Shown: positions 1 to 11,500 of the stretch, piece by piece | Layout of the letters: each line of letters begins with the position of its first letter | How positions within the stretch are numbered: position 1 is the stretch's first letter | Assembly (NCBI GenBank): GCA_033085395.1 | Contig: JANQBS010000156.1 | Span: forward strand, 1 to 64,000 | Direction of reading: 5' to 3' | DNA length: 64,000 nt | Source of the DNA: Xanthoparmelia taractica | Taxonomy: Eukaryota; Ascomycota; Lecanoromycetes; Lecanorales; Parmeliaceae | The notes under the pieces: model-generated | The model's input: the letters and a program-made list of their open reading frames with translations, nothing else | The model's database searches: none | Told to the model about the DNA's origin: nothing | Translations under genes and position numbers: made by a program

Positions 1-67
1 GAATACGAGTACCGTATTCGTACTCGAGTACGAGTATGACTCAAAATACTCGAGTATTACGAGTATC
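1..67. repeat. Cluster of TACGAGTA/TACTCGTA words with two perfect palindromes
   Basis: The first 67 bases are built almost entirely from the octamer TACGAGTA and its reverse complement. Positions 19-32 (CGTACTCGAGTACG) and 45-58 (AATACTCGAGTATT) are perfect 14-bp palindromes, both centred on CTCGAG. The window edge cuts the left side, so the full extent is unknown. It could be a small inverted-repeat element or a palindromic microsatellite; no gene is involved. Confidence 0.6.
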
Positions 68-352
68 ACTACAGAGCTCAGCAGTCAACACCCTCGACCC
101 GCACAAATCATTTCAATGGCTCGTGCATATGCCAAGACTCCTGCGCAAAGAGATTTCGGAAAAGAGAGATTCAAGCGGGGCATTCTGTACGGTAGGGTTA
201 AGGCTCTAACCACCTTACGACTTTGTGATACAGTCCTGATGCCTACAGCTCTCAGTTATGCTGATTCGTAAACTGTAGCATTGGCTCATCATTCCAAGCA
301 CCTCTCTTCTCTTCTCCCCATAGCCGTTGACCAACTGATTCAAGCGACAACT
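68..352. other. Upstream region of the DUF202 gene
   Basis: No coding signal is seen here. It is the presumed promoter and 5' leader of the downstream gene, ending in a pyrimidine-rich stretch (CTCTCTTCTCTTCTCCCC) about 35-50 bases before the ATG. Confidence 0.5.
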
Positions 353-1216
353 ATGGCTTCTTCCCCGTCAACTTCACCTCTGGAAGTGCGCCACCAGCAC
401 GAAGGTGAGGTCGAGAGAGAAGCAACCGAGATGGGGGAGTACGATGAAGTCTTGCGCAGAGACAGTGTCTTTACCGATGCTTCTGCACAACGGCCATGCG
501 CCAGCAATGTTACACCTAACGGGGTCTACTTTCAGTCTACGCGGAGATCACTGGCAAAGCTATGGCAGCGGCAAGTCAGTGCCACCGTACCACACGACGC
601 ATGTAGAGATCATCTTGGTACGCCTACAATTCTTTTTGCCAGGCCAGCAGCTTGATAGTCGAGGCGCTCTGGACTGTACTGCTCGTAAGTTTACGCCTTA
701 CTGCGTACTTACGAAGTCGTCCAAGTTGGCATATTGGTCAATTCACACGGAGCTTTCAACAAGCGCTTTGTGGAGATGTCGGCCAAAAACTTACTTACCA
801 ATTTCCTTTCCTAGCGCTCGAACGTACTTTCCTTGGATATCTGAGAACATCCCTGGCTCTGTCCATGGTTTCTGTTATCATTGCTCAGCTTTTCAGGCTT
901 CAACATGCGCAAAATCCAAATCATATATTTGGTTTCTTTGTTTTGGGTATCCCATTGGCGTGCGTCTGCATCGGAGCAGCGATTATTGTCTTGCTACTCG
1001 GAGCATATAGATTCTGGCGGCAGCAGAACGCTATCCTGCGAGGGAAGGTGCATGCGGGAGGTTGGGAGGTGAATGCGATTGGCTTGACGATTACTTTGGT
1101 ATGACTATACCCCAGCTGTGGCAGTAGGTGACTGACCATATTCTTAGGTCGTGCTCACCTTGTTTGTGCTTCTTGTCGCTGTCGATGCATGGAAAGATTC
1201 TCTGGATGCAACTTGA
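353..1216 (+). CDS. DUF202-family small integral membrane protein
   Basis: Three exons (353-617, 815-1098, 1148-1216) give about 205 residues. The first splice restores the phrase DHLALERTFLGYLRTSLAL, the DUF202 signature shared with fungal YidH-like and VTC1-like membrane proteins. About 85 hydrophilic N-terminal residues precede three hydrophobic segments: SMVSVIIAQLF, a long FGFFVLGIPLACV...IVLLLGAY stretch, and a last helix reaching into exon 3 (VVLTLFVLLVAVDAW). All introns are GT-AG. The ATG at 353 was chosen because the frame upstream has only a TTG. Members are small membrane proteins of unclear function; some fungal relatives sit in vacuolar or plasma membranes. The role here is unknown. 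Confidence 0.8.
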
Positions 1217-1921
1217 TTAGCTGCGTTCAAGGAAAGGAATTCCGGCTTGCAAGAGAATTGTGTGTTGTTTTCTGAAAGCCATGGAAACCACCGCTTCCCC
1301 GCATCACCTAATTGGGATATCTCGTATCCACGGTGATCCCCGAAGAATGCCGGATGTAGATTACTCAGATAAGACTTCTGCATCCATCCTTGCCAACCCG
1401 AGGATGGAGCAGACAAAAGGTACAGGGCCTGGGAAAATGGCGTCGATGATGGCGGTTTTTGGTCTCGCATAGCGGAAGCAATTGGCCTTGGGCCAAGATA
1501 CATGCAGATGCAGGTACAAGAAGCCGACGTGCAGAAGATCGGAGATGTTGTGGGGCGTCACCAGTGAGGCTTGCATTTACTCACATTACGGTATCTAACT
1601 TTACCAACCTTTCACTCTTGCCAAGTTAACAAGAGCTTACATCTCCGTTCCTGGGAAACCCGCATCATGACAAGTCCGAAGATTGAACTCGTGCGCGCTT
1701 GTTGTGTCGTCGTGACCAGAGAAAGGAACCCCAAAAGATGCCGAATTACGCAAACATGGTATGCATGCTGCGGAGGTGTTGTAATCATCACTACATGATC
1801 TTGATCTTTCTTCTGGGACTGTGCACCCGTTATGAATACATTCACCCAATAGCTCAACATGTCAACAAGCGCTTTAAGAAGACAATCATCCCTGCGACAA
1901 AACACATGAGGCTATCCAAAC
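1217..1921. other. Intergenic, DUF202 gene to tyrosinase
   Basis: About 700 bases without a convincing gene. Short open frames on both strands lack family resemblance. It should hold the terminator of the DUF202 gene and the tyrosinase promoter; nothing specific stands out. Confidence 0.5.
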
Positions 1922-4072
1922 ATGGTTTCCTTCAATCTCATCACCATTGTCATTGTGATATGTCTAGCCTCTCTTTCAAATGCGGTAGCCGTTACTGGCC
2001 CCCAAGGCGGCGTCAACACCGCCACTGGGGAGAGACCGTTTCGACAAGAATTTTCTACCTTCAAGAATTCAGGCCCAGCATTTGACCTCTATATTCTCTC
2101 CCTACAACAGCTCCAGCAACAGAATCAATCTGCTCCCCTGTCTTACTATCAAGTTGCAGGTAGCGCACCTCTACTAGTGTGTAATGCATGGCTATTGGCT
2201 AACGATCAAGGCATTCATGGACGCCCTTACGTTGCATGGGATGGTGTTCAAGGACCTTTTGAAACCGGGTACTGCACGCATAGCTCCATATTGTTCCCCT
2301 CATGGCATCGGCCTTATATGGCACTCTTCGAGGTAGAGTTTGATCCTCTCTCCAAATCTTCACTTCTGTAACTGACGCTGAACAGCAAATTCTTTGGAAC
2401 AATGCCCAGCAGATTGCAGCAACGTACCCACCATACCAGCGAAGCCAGTATCAAGCCGCAGCCACCACCCTGAGGATCCCATACTGGGACTGGGCTCTCA
2501 ACACTACGATGCCAGATCTTGTCAATAGTGCTACGATCACCGTGAACTCTCCGAATGGCATCTTGAATATTGCCAATCCCTTGTACAATTACACCTTCCA
2601 TCCCCAGCCCTCTGCTACGGACTTCCCACCCAGTGACGGCCAGATTGCGAAATATCACAGCACCGTGCGCTATCCAGATAGCAATGGGCAGAGTCAACCA
2701 GATCTAGTCAACCAGCAACTCGAGGCCAATGCTCAAGCCATTCACGATGCGACTTATCAACTGATCGCCGATCAATCCAACTACGCACCTTTCTCCAATA
2801 CAGCATTCACCGACGGCCGAGGCGGATCCTACAACTCCCTCGAGAACATGCACAACACTATCCACAGTCTAGTCGGCAATTCAGGCCACATGGGTTACGT
2901 TCCATATGCAGGCTTCGACCCGATCTTCTGGCTCCACCACGCAAACGTCGACCGGCTCTTCGCCATCTGGCAAGCAGTTTACCCCGATTCGTATACCACA
3001 GCCGAGGCCGACGCAGAGGGCACCTACACCATCGCACCTGGCGATACCGAAGACGTCAACACTGCACTGACGCCCTTCCACTCCGGCAGCATGGGCACAC
3101 TCTACACGTCCGCCACCGCACGATCGACTCGGGCGTTCGGATACACGTACCCTGAAGTCGTCGACTGGGGCGTCAACGCCACCCAGCTCTCCGCGAACAC
3201 TAGAGCCGCACTCAACAATCTCTACAACCCAACCGGCAGTATCTCGACACGATCCCTTTTCACCAAGCGGGACAACTCTACAGCGCCTTATTCCAATACC
3301 ACGGAATACGAATACTACATCAACATCCGAGTCCCAAAGTAAGCCTGCACTTCCTCCTTTCGCTTTCCCCTTTCCCCTTCCTTTTCCCCCCTCCCCCTAT
3401 CCCTATCCCTTCTCTCTTCTTCCCCGCCCTCATCACTCATCACAAAACCATGCCACCCGTATCCACTAACCCCGCCCGTTCTAATTTCCGTAAAACAACA
3501 GAGCAGCCCTCAACCGCCCCTTCTTCATCCACTTCTTCCTCGGCCCCGTCCCCCCTTCCTCAATCCCACCATCAACCTGGTCCTTCGCCCCCTCCCTCGT
3601 CGCCTCCCAAGCAATCCTCTACTACCCGCCCCCTACCACTACCACCAACTCTTCCTCCCCCACCTCACCCATCACAAACCCTACAGAAACCAACCCCCAC
3701 CCCGGTCCCCACCGCCGCCCTCTCCTCACATACGGCCAAATCCCACTCAACCACGCCCTTCTGCGCCTGCGCCAGCGCTATCATCATGAACTGGATTCCC
3801 TGAACCCGGAAAACGTGGTCCCGTTATTAAAAGAGCTGTTGGAGTGGCGCGTGCAGGATTTTGAAGATGAGGTTGTGGAGACGGGGGTGGTGGGGGGGTT
3901 GAAGGTTTTTGTTGTTGGGAGGGGGGTGCAGGGGAGGAGGGTGGTGGGGGCTGGTGGGGAGGAGGAGGGAAGGGGAGGGGAGGATGAGTTTCCGCGGTAT
4001 GGGGAGTATGGGATTTTTAGGGATGTTACTAGGGGGAAGGTTGGGGGGTTGGGGGATGGGGAGGGGTGGTGA
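1922..4072 (+). CDS. Tyrosinase / polyphenol oxidase with C-terminal domain
   Basis: Exons 1922-2332, 2386-3338 and 3502-4072 encode about 644 residues. An N-terminal hydrophobic stretch (residues 5-21) looks like a signal peptide. The CuA site shows H99 (GIHGRP), H120 in a C-x-H motif (C118, the usual thioether cysteine) and H129 (WHRPY). CuB shows H293-x3-H297 and the HHANVDR motif (H321/H322). Exon 3 holds the tyrosinase C-terminal domain, with YYINIRVPKAALNRPFFIHF spanning the second splice and a PRYGEYG...DVTRGK motif near the end. Type-3 dicopper enzymes of this family hydroxylate monophenols and oxidise diphenols to quinones, feeding melanin or wall crosslinking. The C-terminal domain normally shields the active site until proteolysis. 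Exon 3 flips abruptly from C-rich to G-rich at about 3,800. Confidence 0.9.
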
Positions 4073-4495
4073 GGAGGGGGGAGGGAATCCGCTCTCAGAT
4101 GGTTTTGGGGCCTCGTACAGCTCGTGAGAACGTTGACGGTGGACGATGAACGAGGCTGGATGATATGACGCTGATTAGTTACTTCATTCGCTAAGGCCCA
4201 AAATGCTAAATGCTTGCTAGATCACTTCTTCTCCATTTTACCCAAGGTAACCAAAATACTCCCTTCGTCCTCTTTTCTCCCACTCCAAACCCAGATGCAA
4301 AGATCCTAATGCGCTAGGATCCAGGTACTTGGTCACGGTACCAGTACAATTCCACGCGCATGACGCCACATTATCCCATGCAATTTTGTGGTACAAATGC
4401 AGCGCCCGATGATGCAAATGCAGATATCCAAGATGCAGAGGATCAAACGTCGTCTCTCGCTCATCCCCACCCATATTACAGGCAGGTGGCTCTCC
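4073..4495. other. Convergent 3' region between tyrosinase and Sel1 protein
   Basis: Both flanking genes end here. I see no gene; it should contain the two opposing polyadenylation regions. Confidence 0.5.
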
Positions 4496-6742
4496 CTAGA
4501 AGAGGCCCCATTTCTTTTTCCCCTTGTCATCTCCGCTCTTTTTACTTGTGGTCGACGGGGTCTGGATAGATGACGTCGACGAGCCGCCTGAAGCTGCGGA
4601 TTGGATGGCTGCGAGGCGGTGTTTTGCCCGCTCGTCGCCCGAGTCTGCGGCTCTGACGTACCATTTGTTCGACTCGAGAGGGTCCCGCCGGCAGCCGATG
4701 CCCATTTCTGTGAAGTAGCCGACGGCGTATTCTGCTTTCGGTAGGCCTGGCTCATGTCAGTATAAGATGCCGGGAAGACAAGAACAAAGCGGCAAGATCC
4801 GAGGGCTTCGGTCCAGGATCTGTATTGGATCGCGCTCACCAGTCTCAGCGGCCTTCCTGGCCCACTCGTATGCTTCATTCTCATCCTTCTCCAGCACCGG
4901 CTCCGCGCCAACCATGTACCATGCGCAAAGCGCCATCATTGCCAACGGATGCCCTCTCTGCGCAGCGCCTGTATAAAAGTGTACACTGAGTGCCGGGTCC
5001 CTCGGACAGCTTAGCTTCCCGTGCTCGTACGAATCCCCAAGCCTGTAATTTGCCTCGACGTGACCCAAGTCCGCTGACTGGGTGAACAGCTGCGCCGCAT
5101 AGGACTCGTCTTTGAATATATCATCACCAAAACCCGTCTCGTGCAAAAGCCCGAGCTCATAAGGTGCGGAATTGTATTGGAAGTCTGCGGATTCCGCAGC
5201 ACGTTTGAGCCATTTAACCCCCTCACGGTAGCGGTTACCCAGGCCCATTTCACCAGTCAAGCAGGCCTTTCCTAACCGTGACATTGCACCAGGGTGATTC
5301 TTGGAGGCGGATTGCCGATAGAATTGAACGGCCTTTTGAAGATCTTTCCGAGAGCCCCAGCCGAACTCGTAGCATAATGCAGCTCGATAGCCAGCTTCTG
5401 CATGACCATGCTTGCTGGCGGCCACAAAGAGCGGGAATGCGCGGTCATTGTCTTCGGCACCTTTGTTGAAGAGACCTGAGGCGTATCCGTCCGCCAGGTA
5501 ATATTGAGCGTATGGATAGCTTCGATCGGAGAGTTTCTGTAGAATGTGCCTGGCTTCACGCAGGAGATCCGCCTGCGATCCGCCGGGTGTCGAGTTGTCG
5601 CGGTGGGGACTCTCATAATCTCCAGTTGGCCTTGGACTAGACCGTCTCTGACTATCATTGTCCGTTTCGCTGATAGCTAACTCTTGAGCAGCACTGATCA
5701 TGAACACGGCGAACTCGTACTGTACAGTCGGGTCGCTCGTTTTCTTCACGTTGGCGCGATACATCTCCAATGTCTTCTTAGTACCGAGCAACGATGCGTT
5801 CTCACCAACCGCTGAGCGCAGATGTGCGTTGTCAAAACTCGACGGAGCTGGAGGAGGTTGTGGGTAGGGGACGTTCAACAGGTCGACGTACGACATGGGC
5901 CGAGAGTCCGGCGAAAGTCTGGAGGGAGAAGGTGTCCGAGCAAATTGAGGCGAAGGTAATCGTCCTGAGTGCTCGAGTTCAGATCCTGAGGAATAGGCAG
6001 AAGACGGCCGGGGGAGATTTGCACCCAGCCGCGTGCTGCTTCCATTGGGCGAGAGATGATGATGAGACGGGACTGGAGGGGCGCCGCCAGAGAACCGTGG
6101 AGCCTCCTTGCTTGAGGCGTTGCTATCGGCGGAAGCCCTGCCATCGCCTGTCTGAAAGGGATGGTGATGATATTGCAAGGGCTGAAAGGCGTCTTCGGCT
6201 TCCGACGGGTTCACATAACTTCCTCCTGATGTATGTCTAGAGTTTGAGCCGCTACCGTTTACTGTTGAGATTATCCCACTCTGCGGTTGCTGTAGTGCTT
6301 GAGGTGCTTCCGTGGTAAGCAACTGCCGGTATGGTATTGACCGAGTGAACGGTACCGATGCACTGGCCCTTTCATCTTGTTCCGTACCAACATCTTCTAT
6401 AAGTTCCCAATTTCCAGGCTCTTCGGCAGGCTTTTCCATATACGCATCATCACCGGCCTCGTATGAAGACTTCCGCGGAGGAGGAGTTCGCGTGGCGCTG
6501 TCGGAAGTATTGCTCATGGAAAACTGCGAGCCTTGTGACCTGCCTGTGTTCGGCGATGAGGAAGACAGCGGTCTTCTTCTCTGCGTCTGTGTAGAGGGAT
6601 TCGTCGTGCCTCTTCTCTCAGAGCGTGTAGGTGAGTCGGAAGGCGGTTGAGGTGCAGCGAAGGACGGGATTGGAGGCGTCCTGTCTCGATTCAAGGGTGA
6701 GGGGACAGGTCGCGAAAAATTTATGGCAGCGTCCGTGGCCAT
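4496..6742 (-). CDS. Sel1-repeat protein, Skt5/Chs4-type chitin synthase activator
   Basis: Two exons on the minus strand (6742-4840 and 4746-4496; 93-bp intron) give about 717 residues. The first ~390 residues are low-complexity, rich in Ser, Pro and Gly. Residues ~395-680 contain tandem Sel1/TPR-like repeats (ALCYEFGWG, YELGLLHETG, YRLGDSYEHG, AEYAVGYFTEMGIG). The splice joins KAAETG to LPKAEYAVGYF and restores the last repeat. In yeast the homologous Skt5/Chs4 activates and localises the class IV enzyme Chs3. The protein ends in a lysine-rich tail (KKSGDDKGKKKWGLF) with no C-terminal CaaX cysteine, unlike yeast Skt5. The ATG at 6742 is the first in the frame. It is divergent from a class IV chitin synthase gene, which fits the assignment. 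Confidence 0.85.
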
Positions 6743-8599
6743 TCCTGGCACAAGGAGCCGTTGAACAGAGATGATCGTTTGCTTTGTAGACGAAAGACTT
6801 ATGGTCCAGCGACTGCTCCTGTGACTCCAGCACTTGTAGAGCGGCCTGTGTACACCGTTCCTTTATATTCGACCGAGGGTGGACTGCTGTGACTGCTGAG
6901 CGAGGTCTGACGGACCTGAGCTGGAGACGGTTGTCGAAGGTGTCCACTTTGTGTCTGTGAGATCATACGGGTTGTTGTGATGGTGATTTGAGCAGCATCG
7001 TTGGGGAGGAAAGGTGGCTTAAGAAGGTCGTGATAGTAGTGTACGTCTTGACTTGTGGGCTATTAGAGTGATGATGGTGGTCATCAACTAGAGTACTTTA
7101 GTTCTGTTGTTTGGCTTGGAGCCAATACCTGTGCCTCGGGAGGTCCGGCCTCCGGGCGTTTTTGGCGAGCACCTGAATCAACAAAGGGGGCCGAAGGGGG
7201 CCCAAAAATACTACTATATCTTACGCAGGCATCAAAGATTGCACCGCTATACATGGGATTCCTTTTCTTGACATTATCCCACCACTGACAGCATCGAAGG
7301 CCAGCACAGATGATTGAATCCCAAGAGCTGCATAAATTATTATTGTTTATGTACACACTTAATTTTATGCATGTGGATTGTGGAGTGCCTAGGCGCGAAG
7401 GGCGTCTATTCTGTTCCGCCAATCTTTATGTGGAGATCTACAGGGGCAAAAAAGAAAATGCATTGAAGTACGTAGCTATCGACAAAATAGGTGATCAATA
7501 TCTTTATTAATTAGAGATTATTATTGTTAGTCCTCAGTACCCATCAGGGGTAACTGTTAGATAAGTGCTTGTAAAGCAAAATGACAACAATAACAGAAAA
7601 TGCAACTCTCTCTACTCCGTTGATGACATGTGGACAAGCAACGTTGCCTAGCGACAGGTAACGACGAAAAGCGTGTTCGGCTTAAAAGTATACGGTTAGC
7701 TCTAGAACCGAACAGGGGTTATTACCGCCTTGCAGCTTTTGGGTAGAGTTGCTCAGTTGGGGTTGGTTGGCAACCCACTGGTTCGTACTTCTACTGCAGC
7801 GATTGTCGAGATCTTGCATGATAATAATAAATTACTTGATGTACTCCATACTCGTAGGACTTCTTCTCTGTAAACTCTTACTGTACCTCGTAGCTGGCAA
7901 CAAGTGACAAGATGGACTCAAAGCACGTTCAGATGCTGCTGTTGAATTGAGAGAAAGCATTATTGATGATTACTACTACTTATTAGTCTCCTGAACCAAA
8001 GCGGCCAGGCAACGTAAGTAAGGGAACGCCACCCACACCCTTCGGAGAAAGTGATGCTAAATTTACCCCCCTGCTACAAAGCAAAGTACCTTATGTAAGC
8101 AGGTACAAGAAATCAAAACACCCAAATAATTACGAAGTATTATTGACCCAACCAGAAAGTCCAATCACTCGCTTTGCTCACACAAAATCTGTCTGGACAC
8201 CGCTGTCGCTTCTTTCTTGGCCGTCGTTACTCCGTCCTTTGCGTACGTTGCTTGATTCACTCGCTCGCTGATACCTCACACTGTCGTTTTATTCCTTCCT
8301 CCCATTCTCTGTCTTTGTTGACGCCCCAGCTCCCCTCCCTCGGGCCACATTTCAACGCCGCATTCAACCCTTGATGGCATGACAGGCCTCCCTCCCCTCG
8401 CCCGCTCGCTAGCATTGCTCTTGCGCCGAGACGCCATCAATCAGAAGAGCTTTCGTCTATTTCGTGGGTTCCGCCAAGCGCTTCGGCAAGGGAAGGGCCT
8501 GTCCAGCACTGAAGTCGCTATCATACAACACAGAAGCAAGCATCTGTGGTAGGAGAAGGCACACTTCCGGTCAGAGAGTCTATAAGCCTCCTCTACATC
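6743..8599. other. Shared divergent promoter region
   Basis: A 1.86-kb gap between two divergent cell-wall genes. No convincing coding frame. It contains a GC-rich block around 7,140-7,205 and pyrimidine-rich tracts near 8,220-8,410, typical of fungal 5' leaders. It probably drives both the activator and the chitin synthase, but no specific operator can be named. Confidence 0.55.
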
Positions 8600-11500
8600 A
8601 TGTCTCTCCCACGGAAGCCCGCTGCCACCTCGCCCAGGAGAGAAAAGAGGGGCTCCCCATACAAAGAATCCCCCTCGAGACGCGCTCGCCCCAACGACAT
8701 AGAAGCAGCTCCATACCGTGATGCGACCGCACCTCGAACACCAACACGCCGGCCTAGGCAGCAAGCCTACATGCACGCGGAGCCTTCACCTTCGAGAACA
8801 CTGGATGACGACCAGCAAGATGGGGCAGGAGCCGATTTACACAGGAAACGCAGTCTCGTTCGACCCGAGCGTGGTCGTATAGACAGAGACCATCCCAATT
8901 TTCACTATCGCCAACACGCCCAGAACATGACCGTTTTCCCGTCTACCACCGGTAACGACCCAATCGTGGAGGACGATGATGATGAGACCGAGCGCGAGAC
9001 ATTAATGACCGATGGAAGAGATGGCAAGAGACGGGCCCGGGACGAGACACCTGTTGCGGCATCTCCGGTAAGCCCTCAGCGTGGACGGACTCGAGAGCTC
9101 GCTCCCGTTGTGGGGAACGGCAATAGAAGATTGAAACGAAAGTTTGCACGAAAAGAGACAAAAGTCGTAACCGAGGAAGAAAAGAGAATGCAGAAAGAGT
9201 TGGATGCTGTGCGACCTCCAAGTCTTTGGAATGTCTACTGCGCAATGGTAACGTTTTGGTGCCCAGGATTCATCCTCAAATGTTTTGGAAAACCAGCAAA
9301 GGCCCAACAGAGAGCTTGGAGGGAGAAGATGGGTCTGATAAGCATCATATTACTCATCTGCGCCTTTGTCGGATTCCTCACGTTTGGTTTCACGGAAGCT
9401 GTGTGTGGCACACAGGGTGTTTTGCTCCGAGTCAATCACGTCGACAACGGTTTCATGATCTTCCACGGAAGCGCATACAACCTCGATGGCTCCAGGCACC
9501 CAGCTGCTCGAGGAATATTACTCAATCAAAACGTGCTCTACGATCTACCGATGAAATATGGAGGCATGGATGGCAGCTTCATGTTTCAAAACGTCAACGG
9601 AGCTTGCAAAGGCCTCATTACACTCGCACCAGGCTCTGATGTACCTACAAACTCCCAGGGAGATTTGGCCTGGTATTTCCCTTGCAATGCCTTCAATCAA
9701 GATGGGTCCAGCAAGCCGAATGAAACGATCCCCTACTATCTTGGCTACGGTTGCCATACGACGGTCAATGGCAGAAAGGCCTTCTACAATCTACGCAGCT
9801 CTGGAGAAGTATTCTACACCTGGGACGATATCAGGAACCAGACCCGGAATTTGATGGTTTATTCTGGCAATGTCTTGGACTTAGATCTTCTTGAATGGTT
9901 TAACACCACCCAAGTCCAATATCCAGCGAAGTTTGACCAACTCCGAACCAATCCTGCTGTCAGGGGCGTCGATGTTACGCACTCTTTCCAATCCGGCGCT
10001 GACAAGCAGCTTGGACAGTGTCTATCACAAATCATAAAGGTCGGATCGATCGATACAGCGACAGTGGGCTGCATTGCGTCGAAAGTCGTTCTGTACGTGT
10101 CTCTCGTCTTCATTCTGTCGATCGTGATGGCGAAGTTCGTTCTAGCGCTGTCCTTTCAATGGTTCTTCAGCAGGCGATTTGCGGCATCCAAGACAGGTCT
10201 AAATTCGAAGAAGCGGAATCAGCAGATAGAGGACTGGAGCGATGACATCTACCGTGCCCCCCCAAAGATGACCGATTCCGGTGTCGCTCTTTCGGACAAA
10301 ACCAACAGACGCAGCAGTGCGTTTCTACCAACCACCTCGCGTTTCACCAGCCCTTACGCTTCTGCTGCTCTGTCGAAAAATCGCCCCGCTCCAACCACAA
10401 TGGCAAGTCAGAGCTCGACGGCAAAACTGATTCGACCAACGTCGATGTACCAACTGGGCGACGGAAGCGAGCTCACTCTACCAAGTTTTGACCCAACAAC
10501 AAGACATAGCTACGCAGGGAGCCGTTCGAGTCTGATGATGTCCGGGCAGAACCAAAGACTGTCAAGTGTGATGGCAGACCTTGACACGGCAGGGCCTGCA
10601 GGCTTCATCCACGAAGCAGTTGTGCCGCAGCCGCCTCCTGAGTGGGAGCCCTTTGGTTATCCCTTGGCGCATGCAATCTGCCTGGTGACGGCTTACTCAG
10701 AGGGCTATGAAGGACTGCGGACTACTCTTGACTCAATTGCCATGACGGAGTATCCAAATAGCCACAAGGCGATGTTGGTAGTTTGCGACGGATTGATCAA
10801 AGGTGAAGGAGAGGACCTTACCACACCAGAAATCGCCCTGAGTATGATGGGAGACCATGCGATCTTGCCAGATGAGGTCCAAGCCTTCTCGTACGTCGCT
10901 GTCGCCAGCGGGTCGAAGCGGCACAACATGGCCAAGGTCTACTCCGGGTTTTACAACTATGGAGAAGGGTCTCGAGTACCATTGAACAAGCAGCAGCGAG
11001 TCCCAATGATGGTGGTTGTCAAATGTGGTACGCCAGACGAAGCCAAGGCTCGCAAGCCGGGAAATCGTGGTAAAAGAGACAGCCAGATCATCTTGATGTC
11101 TTTCCTGCAGAAAGTTATGTTCGACGAACGGATGACTGAGTTGGAGTTTGAAATGTTCAACGGGCTCTGGAGAGTAACAGGGATCTCACCCGACTTTTAC
11201 GAAATCGTACTCATGGTAGACGCCGATACAAAAGTCTTTCCTGACAGCCTTACTCACATGATATCTGCAATGGTCAAGGACCCGGAAATTATGGGTCTCT
11301 GCGGAGAAACAAAGATTGCCAACAAGCGGGCAAGTTGGGTATCAATGATTCAGGTCTTCGAATACTTCATCTCGCATCACCTTTCGAAGTCATTTGAGTC
11401 TGTATTCGGAGGTGTCACCTGCCTGCCTGGTTGCTTCTGCATGTATAGAATCAAAGCCCCCAAAGGTGGCCAGAATTACTGGGTTCCTATCCTGGCCAAC

